Source of the DNA: Pegoplata infirma
Lineage: Eukaryota; Arthropoda; Insecta; Diptera; Anthomyiidae
DNA: 64,000 nucleotides
Direction of reading: 5' to 3'
NCBI GenBank assembly: GCA_963921195.1
Contig: OY992538.1
Span: 60,130,852-60,194,851 of the forward strand
Positions 1-9,814 of this stretch are shown in pieces. A model generated the notes under the pieces. It searched no databases. It was not told the DNA's origin and worked only from the letters and a program-made list of their open reading frames with translations. The position numbers and the translations under genes were made by a program. Positions within the stretch are counted from its first letter, which is position 1. Each line of letters begins with the position of its first letter.

Positions 1-480
1 ATACTATACTTATTCTAGGCCCTGGACCCATGGGTTCAGCCCCATTTAACTCGAGAACCCGTTGGGTACTTTAAGGGTCCTCATAGATTTTGAACCAAAA
101 CTTGTGGCCGTTTCGCTCTAACTTGCTTAGTTTTTGAGATACGGTAAAAAAGGGGCCTGATAGGGTCTTGAGAATCTTAAAAACCGGATAACTCAAAAAC
201 TATTCATCGGAGGCCTTTCGGGTATTTTGCGGAAGTGTTCTACGAGTCAGGAGCTACAAAAATGCCGTTGGACCTTTTCTCGTGTTGGCAGTATTTACCG
301 AGATATGTGCATATATAAAATCTCGGGAATTTCAAATTTTAGATCTAAAATTAGGGTCTTAAGACCCCGACAGATATGCAGAGCTAGGCTATTCCATGTT
401 TTTCTTTACAGTCTTTCGTTTGAAAATTTCATCCGTTTCGCTCTATCTCGCTTAGTTTTCGAGATATCGCCATTTTGAAT
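1..480. repeat. dispersed repeat, copy 1
   Basis: Bases 1-330 match, in inverted orientation, the segment at about 8400-8910. Shared landmarks are CGTTTCGCTCT, TTAGTTTTTGAGATACG, TTTTGCGG...TTGTTCTACG and ATATTTACCGAGATATG. The landmark CGTTTCGCTCTA..TCGCTTAGTTTTCGAGAT recurs at about 433-470, so the repeat also has an internal duplication. The short open frame here is not coding-like. The family is unrecognised and the copy runs off the left edge of the window. Confidence 0.6.
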
Positions 481-483
481 TTT

Positions 484-1217
484 TAACTAAATTCTAAGAA
501 GTTATTTACTAAATTCTCAGAAGTCATTAACTAAATTCTAAGAAGTACACTTCCTTAATTCAAAGAAGAGAAATACGACGAAGTTTTTTTTAGTAAATTT
601 TAACTAAACTTGAACTAAATTGTTTTTTAAGAAATATGTCTTAAAAATAAAGATACGATTCTTAGATTTGTGGAAAATTTCTTTGGCAGTAAGAATTTTT
701 TTCCTAACATTAAAAAATCCATTTAAAGAAAACTATGAACTAATTATAAGTAAATGAAGTTAAATTTTTTCCTCATAGAAAAGAAAATTTCTCATTTATA
801 AGTTAAATTTAACTAAATTTTAGGAAAATTCATGATAAATTTTCAAAGACATTTTTTCCTTAATTTTAGTTATGTCTTTTTTTTCAGTGTACTATGCCTG
901 TTTTGTCATTAATTTGTAGAAATTATTTTTTTCTCAGAAATAACTTATATAACCGAATTAATCTAATAACAAAAATTTGAATTTTGCATAGTTTTTTGTT
1001 GCAAAATGTTAATCAGTATCATAAATAAAAGTCTTCTTTTCATTATTACAATTAATATAAAAAAAGTGAAAAGCCAAAGAGTGCTGATGATGGAAGATTA
1101 AGTGGTATATACTTAAAGTTGTCAGTAACTCCGCTCTTCCTTTATTGTCATTAAATATTTATTTAAACTTCTCTTTGCACAAAAGTTATACAAACCAAAC
1201 AAAAATTTTATAATTTG
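484..1217. other. AT-rich non-coding stretch
   Basis: It starts with three degenerate direct repeats of a TAAATTCTAAGAAGT-type unit (484-550). The remainder is very AT-rich with no coding signal. A segment at about 1078-1140 (GTGCTGATGATGGAAG) also occurs at 31395-31450, so part of this is another dispersed repeat fragment. Confidence 0.5.
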
Positions 1218-1840
1218 ATTACACAGTCCGACAGCCAATATTAAACATTAACCGGATTATATACGTCTGAATGTAGAGATCAAATAGAGTAAAACTGCTT
1301 TTACAGATTTTCATTTTGTGATCCCGTTTTCTTTTAAAAGGACTTCAAAGTTTTAAAGGATACATTTTATAAAATATTTTTGAAATATTTGTACTTGTCA
1401 TAGGATGATACTGTTGAAGGCAAGTGAAAGAAGAGGATCTCCCCTAATTTTTTTTTTAAAGGATGTGAATTAAGTCATTTGAAAACTAAATAATCAAAAT
1501 ATTTTGTTGAAAACTTTTAATGATATTGAAGGATGCATTTTTGAAAGGACGTAACTTACCTCTTTTTTCCTGTTATGTAAAAATAATAAAAAAAGGAAAA
1601 TTAGGGGAGGTCCTTCTTTTTCATTTGCTATCAATAGTGTCATCCTAGGACAAGTAAAAATATTGAAAAAATATTTTATAAAATTTAATCCTCTAAATAT
1701 TTGAAGTCCTTTTAAAAGGAATCAAGATCACGAAATGAAAAACTGTAAATGCAGGTTTACTACATTTAGTCTCAAGTTTCAAACATATAATATTAATTTC
1801 GTGTCCAACGACTTTTTTCATTTTTGTCGGACGGTGTAAT
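1218..1840. repeat. long hairpin (foldback MITE-like)
   Basis: Two arms of about 300 bp face each other around a centre near 1540. Matching landmarks are ATTACACAGTCCGACA (1218) with TGTCGGACGGTGTAAT (1825-1840), CTTTTAAAAGGACTTCAAA with its partner near 1690, and GATCTCCCCTAATTTT with AAAATTAGGGGAGGTC. No target duplication could be fixed. It is probably a non-autonomous foldback transposon. Confidence 0.65.
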
Positions 1841-2440
1841 GAACAAATTCATTTACTAAAAAAAATGTTTAAATTTTTTATAAATATTTTTTTGGAAAAT
1901 TTTCATCAATATCATAAACAAACTTCTCTCAGTGTAGTATTATAGTTATTATTATTTTTTTTTAACTTTTTGCTAATAATGGGAATTTTGTCAATTGTTA
2001 TGGATTTTTATTTGTTTTGTTAACAACAAAAACCAAATTGTTATGGTTGTCAACAATATTTTTAATCATCTTAAAGGTGTGAAAATTGTTACAGAAAAAC
2101 CTAAAAATGTAATAAACTTTTGTATATTATTTTATGGGTTGGTCTACTAGGCAAATACACATTATGTTTCACTTGTAACCTAAAGTAAATTATTTAAGTA
2201 GTAAACCATTTGCAAACAATGTATGACCTTTCCAGACAAAAGGGAAAGGTATGCAGAATTGTAAACTGGCCAACCAATCTGGTATGCCTATGACAAACAC
2301 AAGGAAAGAAATAGAAACAGAAGTATGACTCTTTAATATGATCTGCTGTAATCGAGAGCGGATGAGTGTTGTAGATAAAAATTTATAAATTTAAGAATAT
2401 ACGATGAAGAAGATGCATTCAGTCAATTGCTTTGTTAATA
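1841..2440. other. AT-rich non-coding stretch
   Basis: No gene, element boundary or coding bias is visible. It contains homopolymer and AT-rich runs and ends at the target site of the next transposon. Confidence 0.5.
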
Positions 2441-2754
2441 CACTCAAAAAAATAACTTAGTCAAAATATTAGTAAAAGGTGTTGTAATTTACTTCAACCA
2501 AACTTTAGCAAAAAAAATTGTAAAAATTTAACTTTTACAGTTTTTTTTGGCAATTTACTATTGGTAAAATACAAAAATTTTGTGGTACTTTTACTATATT
2601 TTCTTGCTAGTTTTTTTTTTTATTTTACTATAACTTTAGCAAAAATATTAGTATTTTCCTTAAAGAAATGGTAATACTTTTTATTTTTTTTTTCTTAGTT
2701 TTAAGAAAAAAAAAATTGTTTAAAGTGTTCTAGTGTGAAAAAAAACTCATTGCA

Positions 2755-2823
2755 GATTGATGATGCTGCCAACACCATAGCAAAGTAGCCATCCATCAAC
2801 TGAATGTGCGCTCAAAAATAGGC
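2755..2823 (+). pseudogene. degenerate histone H1-like fragment, copy 1
   Basis: The stretch GATGCTGCCAACACCAT ... CCATCCATCAACTGAATG ... GCTCAAAAATAGGC aligns with the better preserved H1-like fragment at 3299-3402, with small deletions and an in-frame stop. It has no coding capacity of its own. Both copies are preceded by a similar TTTAAAGTGTT..AGTGTGAAAAAAA leader, which suggests duplication inside the transposon after one capture. Confidence 0.45.
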
Positions 2824-3199
2824 TACACAATTTTTAGTATTTTTTACCATATTTTTTGCTAATTTTACCATATTTTTTGGTAATTTTATATGAAAATTTT
2901 TAAATTTTGCCACCTAAATTGTTAATAAAAAGTTGATAATTTTGAAAAATAATTTTTTTAAAATGTTAATACATAGTTAAATATCTAATCTTTAATATCC
3001 AAAAGTTTTTTTTTTATTTTTTTTTTAAATACATGTGAAAAAAATTAAAAATTCGAAAAAAAATTGTTAATTTTTTACAAATTTTACCTGAAAATGTAAG
3101 AAATTTCTTGTGTAGACTACTACGCAATTCTCATTTGTTCTACTTAAGCAAAAAAAAATGACGCAAAAAAATAAAAAAAGTGAAGTGTTGTTCTTTAAG

Positions 3200-3402
3200 T
3201 TTTTTGTTTAAAGTGTTTAAGTGAAAAAAATCATTTTGGATTTTGATGTTGTTGGAAGTCCAGTTACTGCAACTACAGCTGCTGAGAAGAAGGCAAAAGA
3301 AGATGCTGCCACCATCAAGCCGAAGAAACCATCCAACAACTGAAGTAATAGTTGATGCTGCTATTACTACATTTAAAGAACGTGGTGCTCAAAAACAGGC
3401 AA
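3200..3402 (+). pseudogene. histone H1-like N-terminal fragment captured by a transposon
   Basis: From 3239 one frame reads 34 residues, beginning DFDVVGSPVTATTAAEKKAK and Lys-rich after that, and stops at 3341. The +1 frame from 3330 continues HPTTEVIVDAAITTFKERG. The first part resembles the Ser/Ala/Pro/Lys N-tail of fly histone H1. The second resembles the start of its globular domain, where flies have HPP followed by MVDASI..LKERG. A leader-like GTTTAAAGTGTTTAAGTGAAAAAA precedes it. The initiator ATG position reads ATT/ATC, and a frameshift separates tail from globular domain, so this is a dead fragment. The H1 assignment is from motif memory, not from a search. Confidence 0.6.
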
Positions 3403-3748
3403 AATTTTTTTTTGTATATTCACCAAATTTTAAATCAACTACTAATCAGAGAAAAAAATTACTAAATAAAACAGTTTTTTTTACCAAATTACAATTTTTT
3501 TTATCTATTTCAATTTTACCATGTTTTTTTGGTAATTTTACCATATTTTTTGATAATTTTACAAGGTTGATTTTTTACAAAAATAAAATGGTATTCTTGT
3601 AATTTTACCATTTTTTTTTCCTAATTTTTTGAATAGCAAAATGGTTTTGCTAATATTACCAAAATTTTTGCAACGTCCAAAACTACAGTTTTTTTTGCTA
3701 ATTTTAACCATTTTTTTTGCTAGTTTTACAATATTTTTTTTTTGAGTG

Positions 3749-4247
3749 TAATATAATAAAATTTTTAATACCTACAGTGTGCGACAATACAATACAAACT
3801 TTTCTTTAGTAGATGCAAAGTTAACAATACTAACGCTATTATTATCAAACGTATTTATTTAAAAGTATTTAAAAAAAAATATATTTTTTATGTTCTTTCT
3901 AAAGCTTTAATTTAAGCTTAATAGCGTCCAGATTGAGTAAATAATTAATATGCTACATGGGACAATCTGGAAAATTAAATTTTTTGAAACATTGAACATA
4001 AAACATTTTTGAAAAATATTTCATAGTCGATTTTTTCAAGTTCAAACATTTAAAATTTAGCAAATAGTCCAATTGTTTTTATTCTGTGATCAAATGATTT
4101 TTTCAACAACCCAAACAAACAATAAAATTTTTTAAGTAAAGTACAATATATCCACATTTTTTGACCTTCAATTCTATTAACCGCCAATTTTTTGGAAACA
4201 AACAAAAATTTTAATTATTTTTTTTTTAATATGTCATTTCTTTTAAA
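3749..4247. other. AT-rich non-coding stretch
   Basis: Nothing gene-like is visible. It separates the H1-carrying transposon from the next nested element. Confidence 0.5.
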
Positions 4248-5078
4248 GGGTACCCACCGATTGTCCTGAAACTTGCATATCGTCACCTAAAATGTTAAAG
4301 GCTCTAACTAACCAAAAATTCAAAATCGGTATTTTGGTTGATTCTGGTGTATTTTATTAGCATACACGTCCTTAAAAAAAATTAGGGTCACATAATAAAA
4401 ATTAGCGATTTTGTAGCCAAAAATTAATAACATGTGAATTGCGAAATCGCCAATGGACGCAATTAAAAATAAATTTTTTAATCATTTTGTAACTTATTTT
4501 GATGAAACGTACGTCCACACTAAACTTTAGCCCAATTAAATCAAAAAAAGTTATTAACAAATTAAAAATTTTACTCTATACTGTTTTTTGCTTCTCCTGT
4601 AAAATTAACAAACTTTTACTTAGGGCATTTTGCATTTTAGGCAGTGTTGGCTACCGTTACCCTTTCAATACCGTTACCGATTAAAATCCCTTTAATATTG
4701 ACTACCGATACCGTTACCAATACCGAAATAAAAAATTTTAAATACCGTTGCCGATAAAAACCCGTTACCTTTATTCGGATTCTTACCGGTATTATATCGG
4801 TTTTGTTTCGGTTGCAATAATATTACATGTTTTACTTTTTTTGTGGATTTAAAACATATTAAAATATTTTTTATATATTTAAAATAAAAAAAAAATTGTT
4901 TGTTCATTGCCAATCCAACCAATGATCTTATTCGCCATTAACTAAATTCGAATATCGGTCTTGGACCTCATTAAGATTTTGTATTATTTTGATCAGTGAT
5001 TGATTGTAAGCGATGTTTGTCTTTCCGTCTGTAGAAGACACGATACGATCCAAAACGAATACGTCTTATGGTCATAGG

Positions 5079-5264
5079 TGTAGGGACTCGTTCCCTACAT
5101 ATTCTACCTTTGTGTTATATGTTATTTTGTTTTAAAATTCAAATTTACTTTTTGTTAAAAAATAAATTCATTAATAAGTATTTTGACTTTCAAATAAACA
5201 ACATAAATATTTTCTAAATAATAAAAATTGTTTTTATTTAAGAAGGGTCCAAAAGGACCCTTCA
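5079..5264 (+). repeat. 5' LTR
   Basis: 186 bp, TG...CA. It starts with the small dyad GGGACTCGTTCCC and ends with the perfect dyad AAGGGTCC-AAAA-GGACCCTT. Relative to the 3' LTR it has an extra AAGT near 5177 and differs at two positions. Confidence 0.88.
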
Positions 5265-5265
5265 A

Positions 5266-5283
5266 TTGGCGATCCTGCCAGGA
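5266..5283 (+). other. primer-binding site, tRNA-Arg type
   Basis: TGGCGATCCTGCCAGGAG begins two bases after the 5' LTR. Its complement, CTCCTGGCAGGATCG plus CCA, matches what I recall as the 3' end of fly tRNA-Arg(ACG). This supports reverse transcription primed by tRNA-Arg, as in mdg1/412-type retrotransposons. The tRNA match is from memory. Confidence 0.65.
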
Positions 5284-5788
5284 GCAGAACACATGGTAGA
5301 AATACAATTCAAGGATTCTACATTCAACGAAATTATTTTTGTTTACTTGCGCAAAGGACAAATAACATCAAGAAAATTTACAAATTTGCAAAAAGAAACA
5401 GATCGCCAGATATTTCCCAATTTGTTTTTCATCAGTATGTGTCGCCTATCATATATATATGGTGGATTCAAATAAGATGCATAACCTCAACTATCAACAC
5501 AGCAAGACATTAAATTTGAAGAATCAACGAAACTCATTTATGGATTTTTGCATTTTCTCAATCACATCAAAAAGACATGAATTATATTTGAATGAAGCAA
5601 GATTATATAAGACTGTCCAAATAACCTATGATTTAATCGGAAATTAAACATTCAGGTATTTGACATATCAACTATTTTTATGAACTTGAATCAACAATGG
5701 AAGCACCACTACATAAGAAACCCCCCTCCCAGGAATCAGTTTTTGTTATTTTTCAATAGATGTAATTTTTTTTAAGGAAGGGGAGTAA

Positions 5789-5970
5789 TGTAGGGACTCA
5801 TTCCCTACATATTCTACCTTTGTGTTATATGTTATTTTGTTTTAAAATTCAAATTTACTTTTTGTTAAAAAATAAATTCATTAATATTTTGACTTTCAAA
5901 TAAACAACATAAATATTTTCTAAATAATAAAAATTGTTTTTATTTAAGAAGGGTCCAAAATGACCCTTCA
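5789..5970 (+). repeat. 3' LTR
   Basis: 182 bp, nearly identical to the 5' LTR. The terminal dyad is broken by one substitution (GGTCCAAAATGACC). Confidence 0.88.
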
Positions 5971-6410
5971 ATAGGCTGGTTAAGTTCCGAAATGGGAAAA
6001 TCGGACCAGATGAAAAAAGTTCCCCCCTGAAATACTTACAAAACCCCCAGGAAAACATATTTTATTTAATTTTTTTGTCTATTTGTTTAGAAAATGAATC
6101 ATTTTTATGCCGTGTGAAGTTCGTTGACCAAGATAATGGGACCGCTCGAAAAAAAAAATATTAGAAAATGCGATTTTTTTCTTTCCGAACCTTTTGGGGG
6201 CTTGGATATAGCAAATAAAATTAAATATTGATAAAATTGTATTATTTATGCGTAAATATAAATAAAATTAATTTCTTAACATCTATGACGAGAGGAAAGG
6301 TGTCCATCTGATACCACCCGCCCCCTTAAAAAAACATCACCTGAAAAATCCTTGCGAAGTTCCTGCCGATTTTTTTTAACAACAGGACAAACAATTTTGA
6401 TCATTTTAAC

Positions 6411-6473
6411 AGAGAAATCTGTTGATTTCAAATAAACAGTTCAGGCTGTTTATTTGAAGTCAGAAGATTTCTC
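6411..6473. repeat. imperfect 29-bp-arm hairpin
   Basis: AGAGAAATCTGTTGATTTC..AATAAACAG faces CTGTTTATT..GAAGTCAGAAG..ATTTCTCT around the 5-base loop TTCAG-G, with about four mismatches. Several AATCAGCAGATTT-like units follow to about 6640. It lies inside the hAT-like element, and no function is known. Confidence 0.6.
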
Positions 6474-7343
6474 TATTAAAATCAGCAGATTTTTTGCTGT
6501 CTTGACGTTTTTTTCAGCAGATTCCTCCTGGATTATCCAGACATAAATTTAGCAAACCGCGCCAGCTATAATCAGCAGATTTCTCAAACGGATTAAAATG
6601 CAGATTTCTCTTATGGCTCAAAATGCAGACTTTTTTGCTTATTGAACAAAGGTGTCTGTCTATATGAACATGAGTTCGTATTTGTTGAAGTACAATACTG
6701 CATGAATATTTTAATTTAATTCTGAGTTAATTCATAGTATTTAATACTAGTACAAATATAAATATGTTGTACAGAGTTTAACAGATTTTTAATTTTTTAA
6801 ACAAATTTTTTATTTTTTACGCGTTTTTAACAAATTTGTGACTTGTTAACATTTTATTTATAATACCGGTACGTACCGCTAACGGTTCACCGGTAACGGT
6901 TCACCGTTACCGAAATAATCGAAAATACCGTTACTTTTACCGTTACCGATATAAAAAATATGTAATACCAATACCGTAACCGATACCGCTATTCGTTTCG
7001 GTTGCCAACCCTGATTTTAGGTGACGATTTAGGAAAGATTAAAGCAAAATAAGAGTTACCTGTTTTTTTTTATAGTTGCACAATCTCACATTTAGCGGGT
7101 CAAAAGAGAGGGGGAAATGGCATTTTGTTTAGTTTTTTGAGGATTTTCCGATTTCTCCAAAAGAAACTATTTGATCATTTTATACAAGTCGAAAGGTTTT
7201 TTGAAGACCTATCCAATGACGTATCGGTCAAAATTCGGCTTTGTTAAGCTCGTTATTGTCAAAAATATGTAATCGTTGGGGTATGACCGCCAAAATCATA
7301 TATAATAATCTCTATTAAAATTTAGCTGACCCGTATTTTTTCT

Positions 7344-7391
7344 TTTTATTTGATTTTTTCTGTAAGTACAGATCGAGCACGGGCTCTAATT
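7344..7391 (+). repeat. 48-bp direct repeat, copy 1
   Basis: Contains CTGTAAGTACAGATCGAGC then ACGGGCTCTAATT. It is identical to 7786-7833. A diverged relative lies at about 45286-45335 (AGAACAGATCAAGCAAAGG). Confidence 0.75.
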
Positions 7392-7394
7392 ATA

Positions 7395-7565
7395 TTTGTT
7401 ATAAGGGTTCAAGTTGAAAAAATGCAGAAGAAAAATTGAATTTCTAAAAATTATAGACATTTCTGGTATTTCCTATACCGGTTTCAAACACCCCAGTTAG
7501 TGTCATCTTCAGTAGGATTTTAAATGTCGGTTTGTCTTGTTAATGAAAACTGTTTTTTATATATG
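7395..7565 (+). repeat. dispersed repeat shared with 45340-45515
   Basis: Shared landmarks are AAAATTATAGACATTTCTGG / AAAATTACAGATATTTTTTG, TACCGGTTTCAAACAC, CCAGTTA, ATCAGCAGGATTTT-like sequence and CGGTTTGT. It is an unclassified repeat, here sitting between two 48-bp direct repeats. Confidence 0.55.
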
Positions 7566-7785
7566 TGAATATTTATAGTTTCTACAGAATAAATTTTGAC
7601 AGTTTCCAACACTACAATTCTATTTCTAGCAATCTCAACCTCACCTCATACTATCTTTCAACTTTTTTGTCTCTTACATTATTTTGCAAGGGTTACCAAC
7701 ATGATCTGGAATTGCAGACACAAATGAAGGAATTTGCTTTTCCTGTTTCGGAGACGTGCCTAATGGCGACATATTTTGTCAGTAA

Positions 7786-7833
7786 TTTTATTTGATTTTT
7801 TCTGTAAGTACAGATCGAGCACGGGCTCTAATT
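7786..7833 (+). repeat. 48-bp direct repeat, copy 2
   Basis: Identical to 7344-7391. The two copies flank a 394-bp insert. This is longer than any normal cut-and-paste target duplication, so a local duplication or an L1-type retroinsertion is more likely. Confidence 0.75.
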
Positions 7834-8167
7834 TTTTCGTTTGGCTAAATTCCTGCTAGTTCGGCTTTAATACGGATTTTACCGAAAGCTCTTATTTTTT
7901 CATAAGGTGGCAACCCTTTTCTAAATTTGAGATTGGGTAGCTAAAAAAATAGGTAACTCTCATTTTTCCCCTTATTCCCATATTCAAATTTCAGGACAAT
8001 CAGTGGTACCCTGTAAAATACCTTCCTTGTTAGATGTACTAAAATTAACGAGCAACAATATCATTCCTTGTTTACAAAAAATTGGGGGTCAAAAAAATGT
8101 AAGGTCAACAAATGTGGATTTCTTCTACTGTTCTTAGGTAATATCATTTTCCAGATTGCTCCTCGTA

Positions 8168-8430
8168 CACTCAAAATAATACATTACTAGATTTACTATT
8201 TTTTTTTTTTTGCTAATGCTAGTAAGCTAACCTTTTGCAAATTTTTAGTTGAGATTAGCATGTTGGCAAAAATATATTGTAAACTTCATTTAGCGCATTT
8301 GCGATTTAAAAAAAAATTTGAACTAATTTTTGTGCTAAATTTAAAATTGAGTTGACCAATTTCTTACAAGCTTTTTGCTAATATTAGCAAAAAAGTTAGC
8401 ATTTCCGAAAATTTTTAAATACTCATATCT
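8168..8430. mobile_element. partial CACTCAAAA-ended element
   Basis: The left end TACACTCAAAATAATACATT matches the ends of the elements at 2441 and 33118. The interior has TTAGCAAAAAT-type repeats. No right end was found, so it is truncated or joined to the adjacent repeat. Confidence 0.4.
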
Positions 8431-8910
8431 CGGTAAATATTGACGAAACTACAAAAAGTCCAAAATCATTTTTGTTGCTCTCAACACGTAGAACAAGACC
8501 GCAAAATAACCATAAGCTCTCCTAGTAAGAGGCGAGTCACAGTTGGGTCGACAGAAATTTTATACACCTTTATTTTTTTGGTGCTAATTATCTGATGATA
8601 GAAGCAGATGTTAGGAAAAAAATAAAATATTCAATAATTTTTGTCGTTGTAATCTGACAAAAACTATTTGTGGTTGTGGTCTGTCGACCCAACTGTGACT
8701 CGCCTCTAATATTTTTGAAGTTTTCGAGTATTTTAATTCTCAAAACCCCAGTGGTCCCCTAAAATCACGTATCTCAAAAACTAAACAAGGCAGAGCGAAA
8801 CGGAAACAAATTTTGGATCAAAAACTATGACAATTTTTAAGGAACCCAACAAGATCTAAATCGGATCAGGAAGAAGAATTTTAAAGTTCTGTAGTTGGAC
8901 CCAAGGGGTT
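8400..8910. repeat. dispersed repeat, copy 2 (inverted relative to 1-330)
   Basis: The inverse complement matches bases 1-330 over most of its length. It is interrupted by the 178-bp MITE at 8529-8706, which is absent from copy 1 near position 205, so copy 1 serves as an empty site. Confidence 0.6.
8529..8706. mobile_element. 178-bp MITE, TSD TAA
   Basis: The ends GAGGCGAGTCACAGTTGGGT and CGAC.. are near-perfect inverted repeats of about 28 bp. TAA occurs on both sides (8526-8528 and 8707-8709). A 3-bp TWA duplication suggests a PIF/Harbinger-type element. A lone terminal motif (GTGACTCGCCTCTA) also occurs near 13737. Confidence 0.75.
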
Positions 8911-9119
8911 GGAAAATGAAAATTTTTTTTAAAACTTTTTAAAAAAATAAATAGATAAATTTTAATAGTGTCAATTAAAAATTTACTCAAATTTTTTTCA
9001 AACATTTAATAAATTTTTATTAAAAATTTACTTAATATTATTAAATCGTTTACTGGTACAAAATTGAGTAATTTTTTACTCAATAGTATTAAAAATTTAC
9101 TCAAATATTTATTTTTATT

Positions 9120-9260
9120 TTTTTCTGTGCATAGACCCCCTCCTTACCCCTCCCCACCAAAAATAAGACGCCTCGGGATTTTTTTTTTAATATTTTTAAC
9201 AAGTCGGAGGGTTTAAAAAACACGGCACAACCGAATTTAGCACTCTTACTTGTTAAGTAT
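9120..9260 (+). mobile_element. mini-me-like 3' end fragment
   Basis: CCCCCTCCTTACCCCTCC, then GTCGGAGGGT, then CACGGCACAACCGAATTTAG and CACTCTTACTTGTT are the family's 3' terminal landmarks. The 5' part is absent. Confidence 0.6.
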
Positions 9261-9272
9261 ATTAAGCGACTA

Positions 9273-9814
9273 CACTCAAAAAACAAACCTTTTAAAATGA
9301 CAAGAAAAACTTGTTATTTTATTTTTTGCTACCTCTTATTTGACAAGAGTTCCATGTAATTTTACAAGCTTTTTGCCAATAATTTTGTAATTTTACAAGC
9401 TTTTTGCCAATAAAATTGTAAATTTTTTTTTTACGCGATAAAACGTACAAGGAGGTTTCGTAACTTTACTAGATTTTTTCTACCTCTTATTTTACGAGAA
9501 TTCCTAGCAAAAATTACGAGATTTTTTGAAACTTTACAAGGTTTTAACCACTGTAAAAAAACCATCGAAATTTGTAAAATTACAAAAGAAACTTTTAAAA
9601 TTACAAAAAAAAAAAATCTTGTTAATGTACTATTTTTTTTTTTGTATAAAACCTTGGAAATTTCTAAAATTACAAAAAAAAAAAAAAATTTAAATTACAA
9701 ACAAAAATTTCAATCGAAAATTTTTTTTGTTAAAAACAAGGAAAACTGTCAAATATTGGTAAAATGGGATTGTGAGACTTTTTCTAGTAATTTGACAGTT
9801 ATTTTTTTTGAGTG
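9273..9814. mobile_element. CACTCAAAAAA-ended MITE
   Basis: The ends are CACTCAAAAAACAAACC and TTTTTTTTGAGTG. The left flank is TA and the right flank CA, so the TA duplication has probably mutated on one side. The interior contains ACAAGCTTTTTGCCAATAA duplicated at about 9363 and 9397. Confidence 0.6.

Larger units (their letters stand above)
2441..3748. mobile_element. TA-flanked TIR element with captured H1 fragments
   Basis: The ends are CACTCAAAAAA at 2441 and TTTTTTGAGTG at 3748, both flanked by TA (2439-2440 and 3749-3750), as expected for a Tc1/mariner-type target duplication. The interior is AT-rich and rich in TTTTACCATATTTTTTGG-like subrepeats on both strands. Inside are two related segments (about 2700-2825 and 3190-3405) whose sequence resembles a histone H1 leader plus N-terminal coding region. 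Elements with the same CACTCAAAA ends recur at 8168, 9273 and 33118. Confidence 0.7.
5079..5970 (+). mobile_element. short LTR retrotransposon (TRIM-like), TSD ATAGG
   Basis: Two direct repeats, TGTAGGGACTC...CCCTTCA, bound a 524-bp interior. ATAGG occurs at 5074-5078 and 5971-5975 as an exact 5-bp duplication. A primer-binding site follows the 5' LTR directly and a purine tract (AAGGAAGGGGAG) precedes the 3' LTR. The interior has no gag or pol, so the element depends on another element's proteins. The LTRs differ by about two substitutions and one 4-bp indel, so the insertion is recent. Confidence 0.88.
4945..6345. mobile_element. mini-me-like element fragment (interrupted)
   Basis: It shows family landmarks: CGAATATCGGTCTTGGACC, GATCAGTGATTGATT, TTTCCGTCTGTAGAAGACACGAT and, after the LTR insertion, GGTTAAGTTCCGAAATGGG and AAAAGTTCCCCCCT. 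The ACCCTCC ends are missing, so this is a decayed or partial copy. It was the target of the LTR element: its sequence GGTCATAGG resumes at CTGGTTAAG after one TSD copy. Confidence 0.6.
4642..7013. mobile_element. hAT-like element, 8-bp TSD ATTTTAGG
   Basis: The left end CAGTGTTGGCTACCG and the inverse of the right end CAGGGTTGGCAACCG are flanked by exact ATTTTAGG copies at 4634-4641 and 7014-7021. CAG-type ends plus an 8-bp duplication are the hAT signature. Both ends carry many ACCGTTACCG / ATACCG subterminal repeats, typical of transposase binding arrays. No transposase frame survives. It holds a mini-me fragment, which itself holds an LTR element. Confidence 0.85.
4248..8011. mobile_element. 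host TIR element of a four-level nest
   Basis: The left end GGGTACCCACCGATTGTCCT with GAAACTTGCATAT pairs with the right end near 8011 (inverse complement GGGTACCACTGATTGTCCTG then AAATTTGAATAT). Without the nested insertion the core is about 1.4 kb. Its interior (7180-7340, with CCTATCCAA, TTCGGCTTTGTTAA, AATCTCTATTAAAATTTA and GACCCGTATTTTT) resembles the interior of the CAAGGG-ended MITEs at 21485, 31936 and 46738, so they look related. The target duplication could not be fixed. Confidence 0.6.

Noticed and set aside
3243..3602. 119-codon open frame taken as one gene
   Set aside because: Only the middle part (to about 3402) resembles histone H1. The rest is AT-rich transposon sequence, and the H1-like tail is in another frame.
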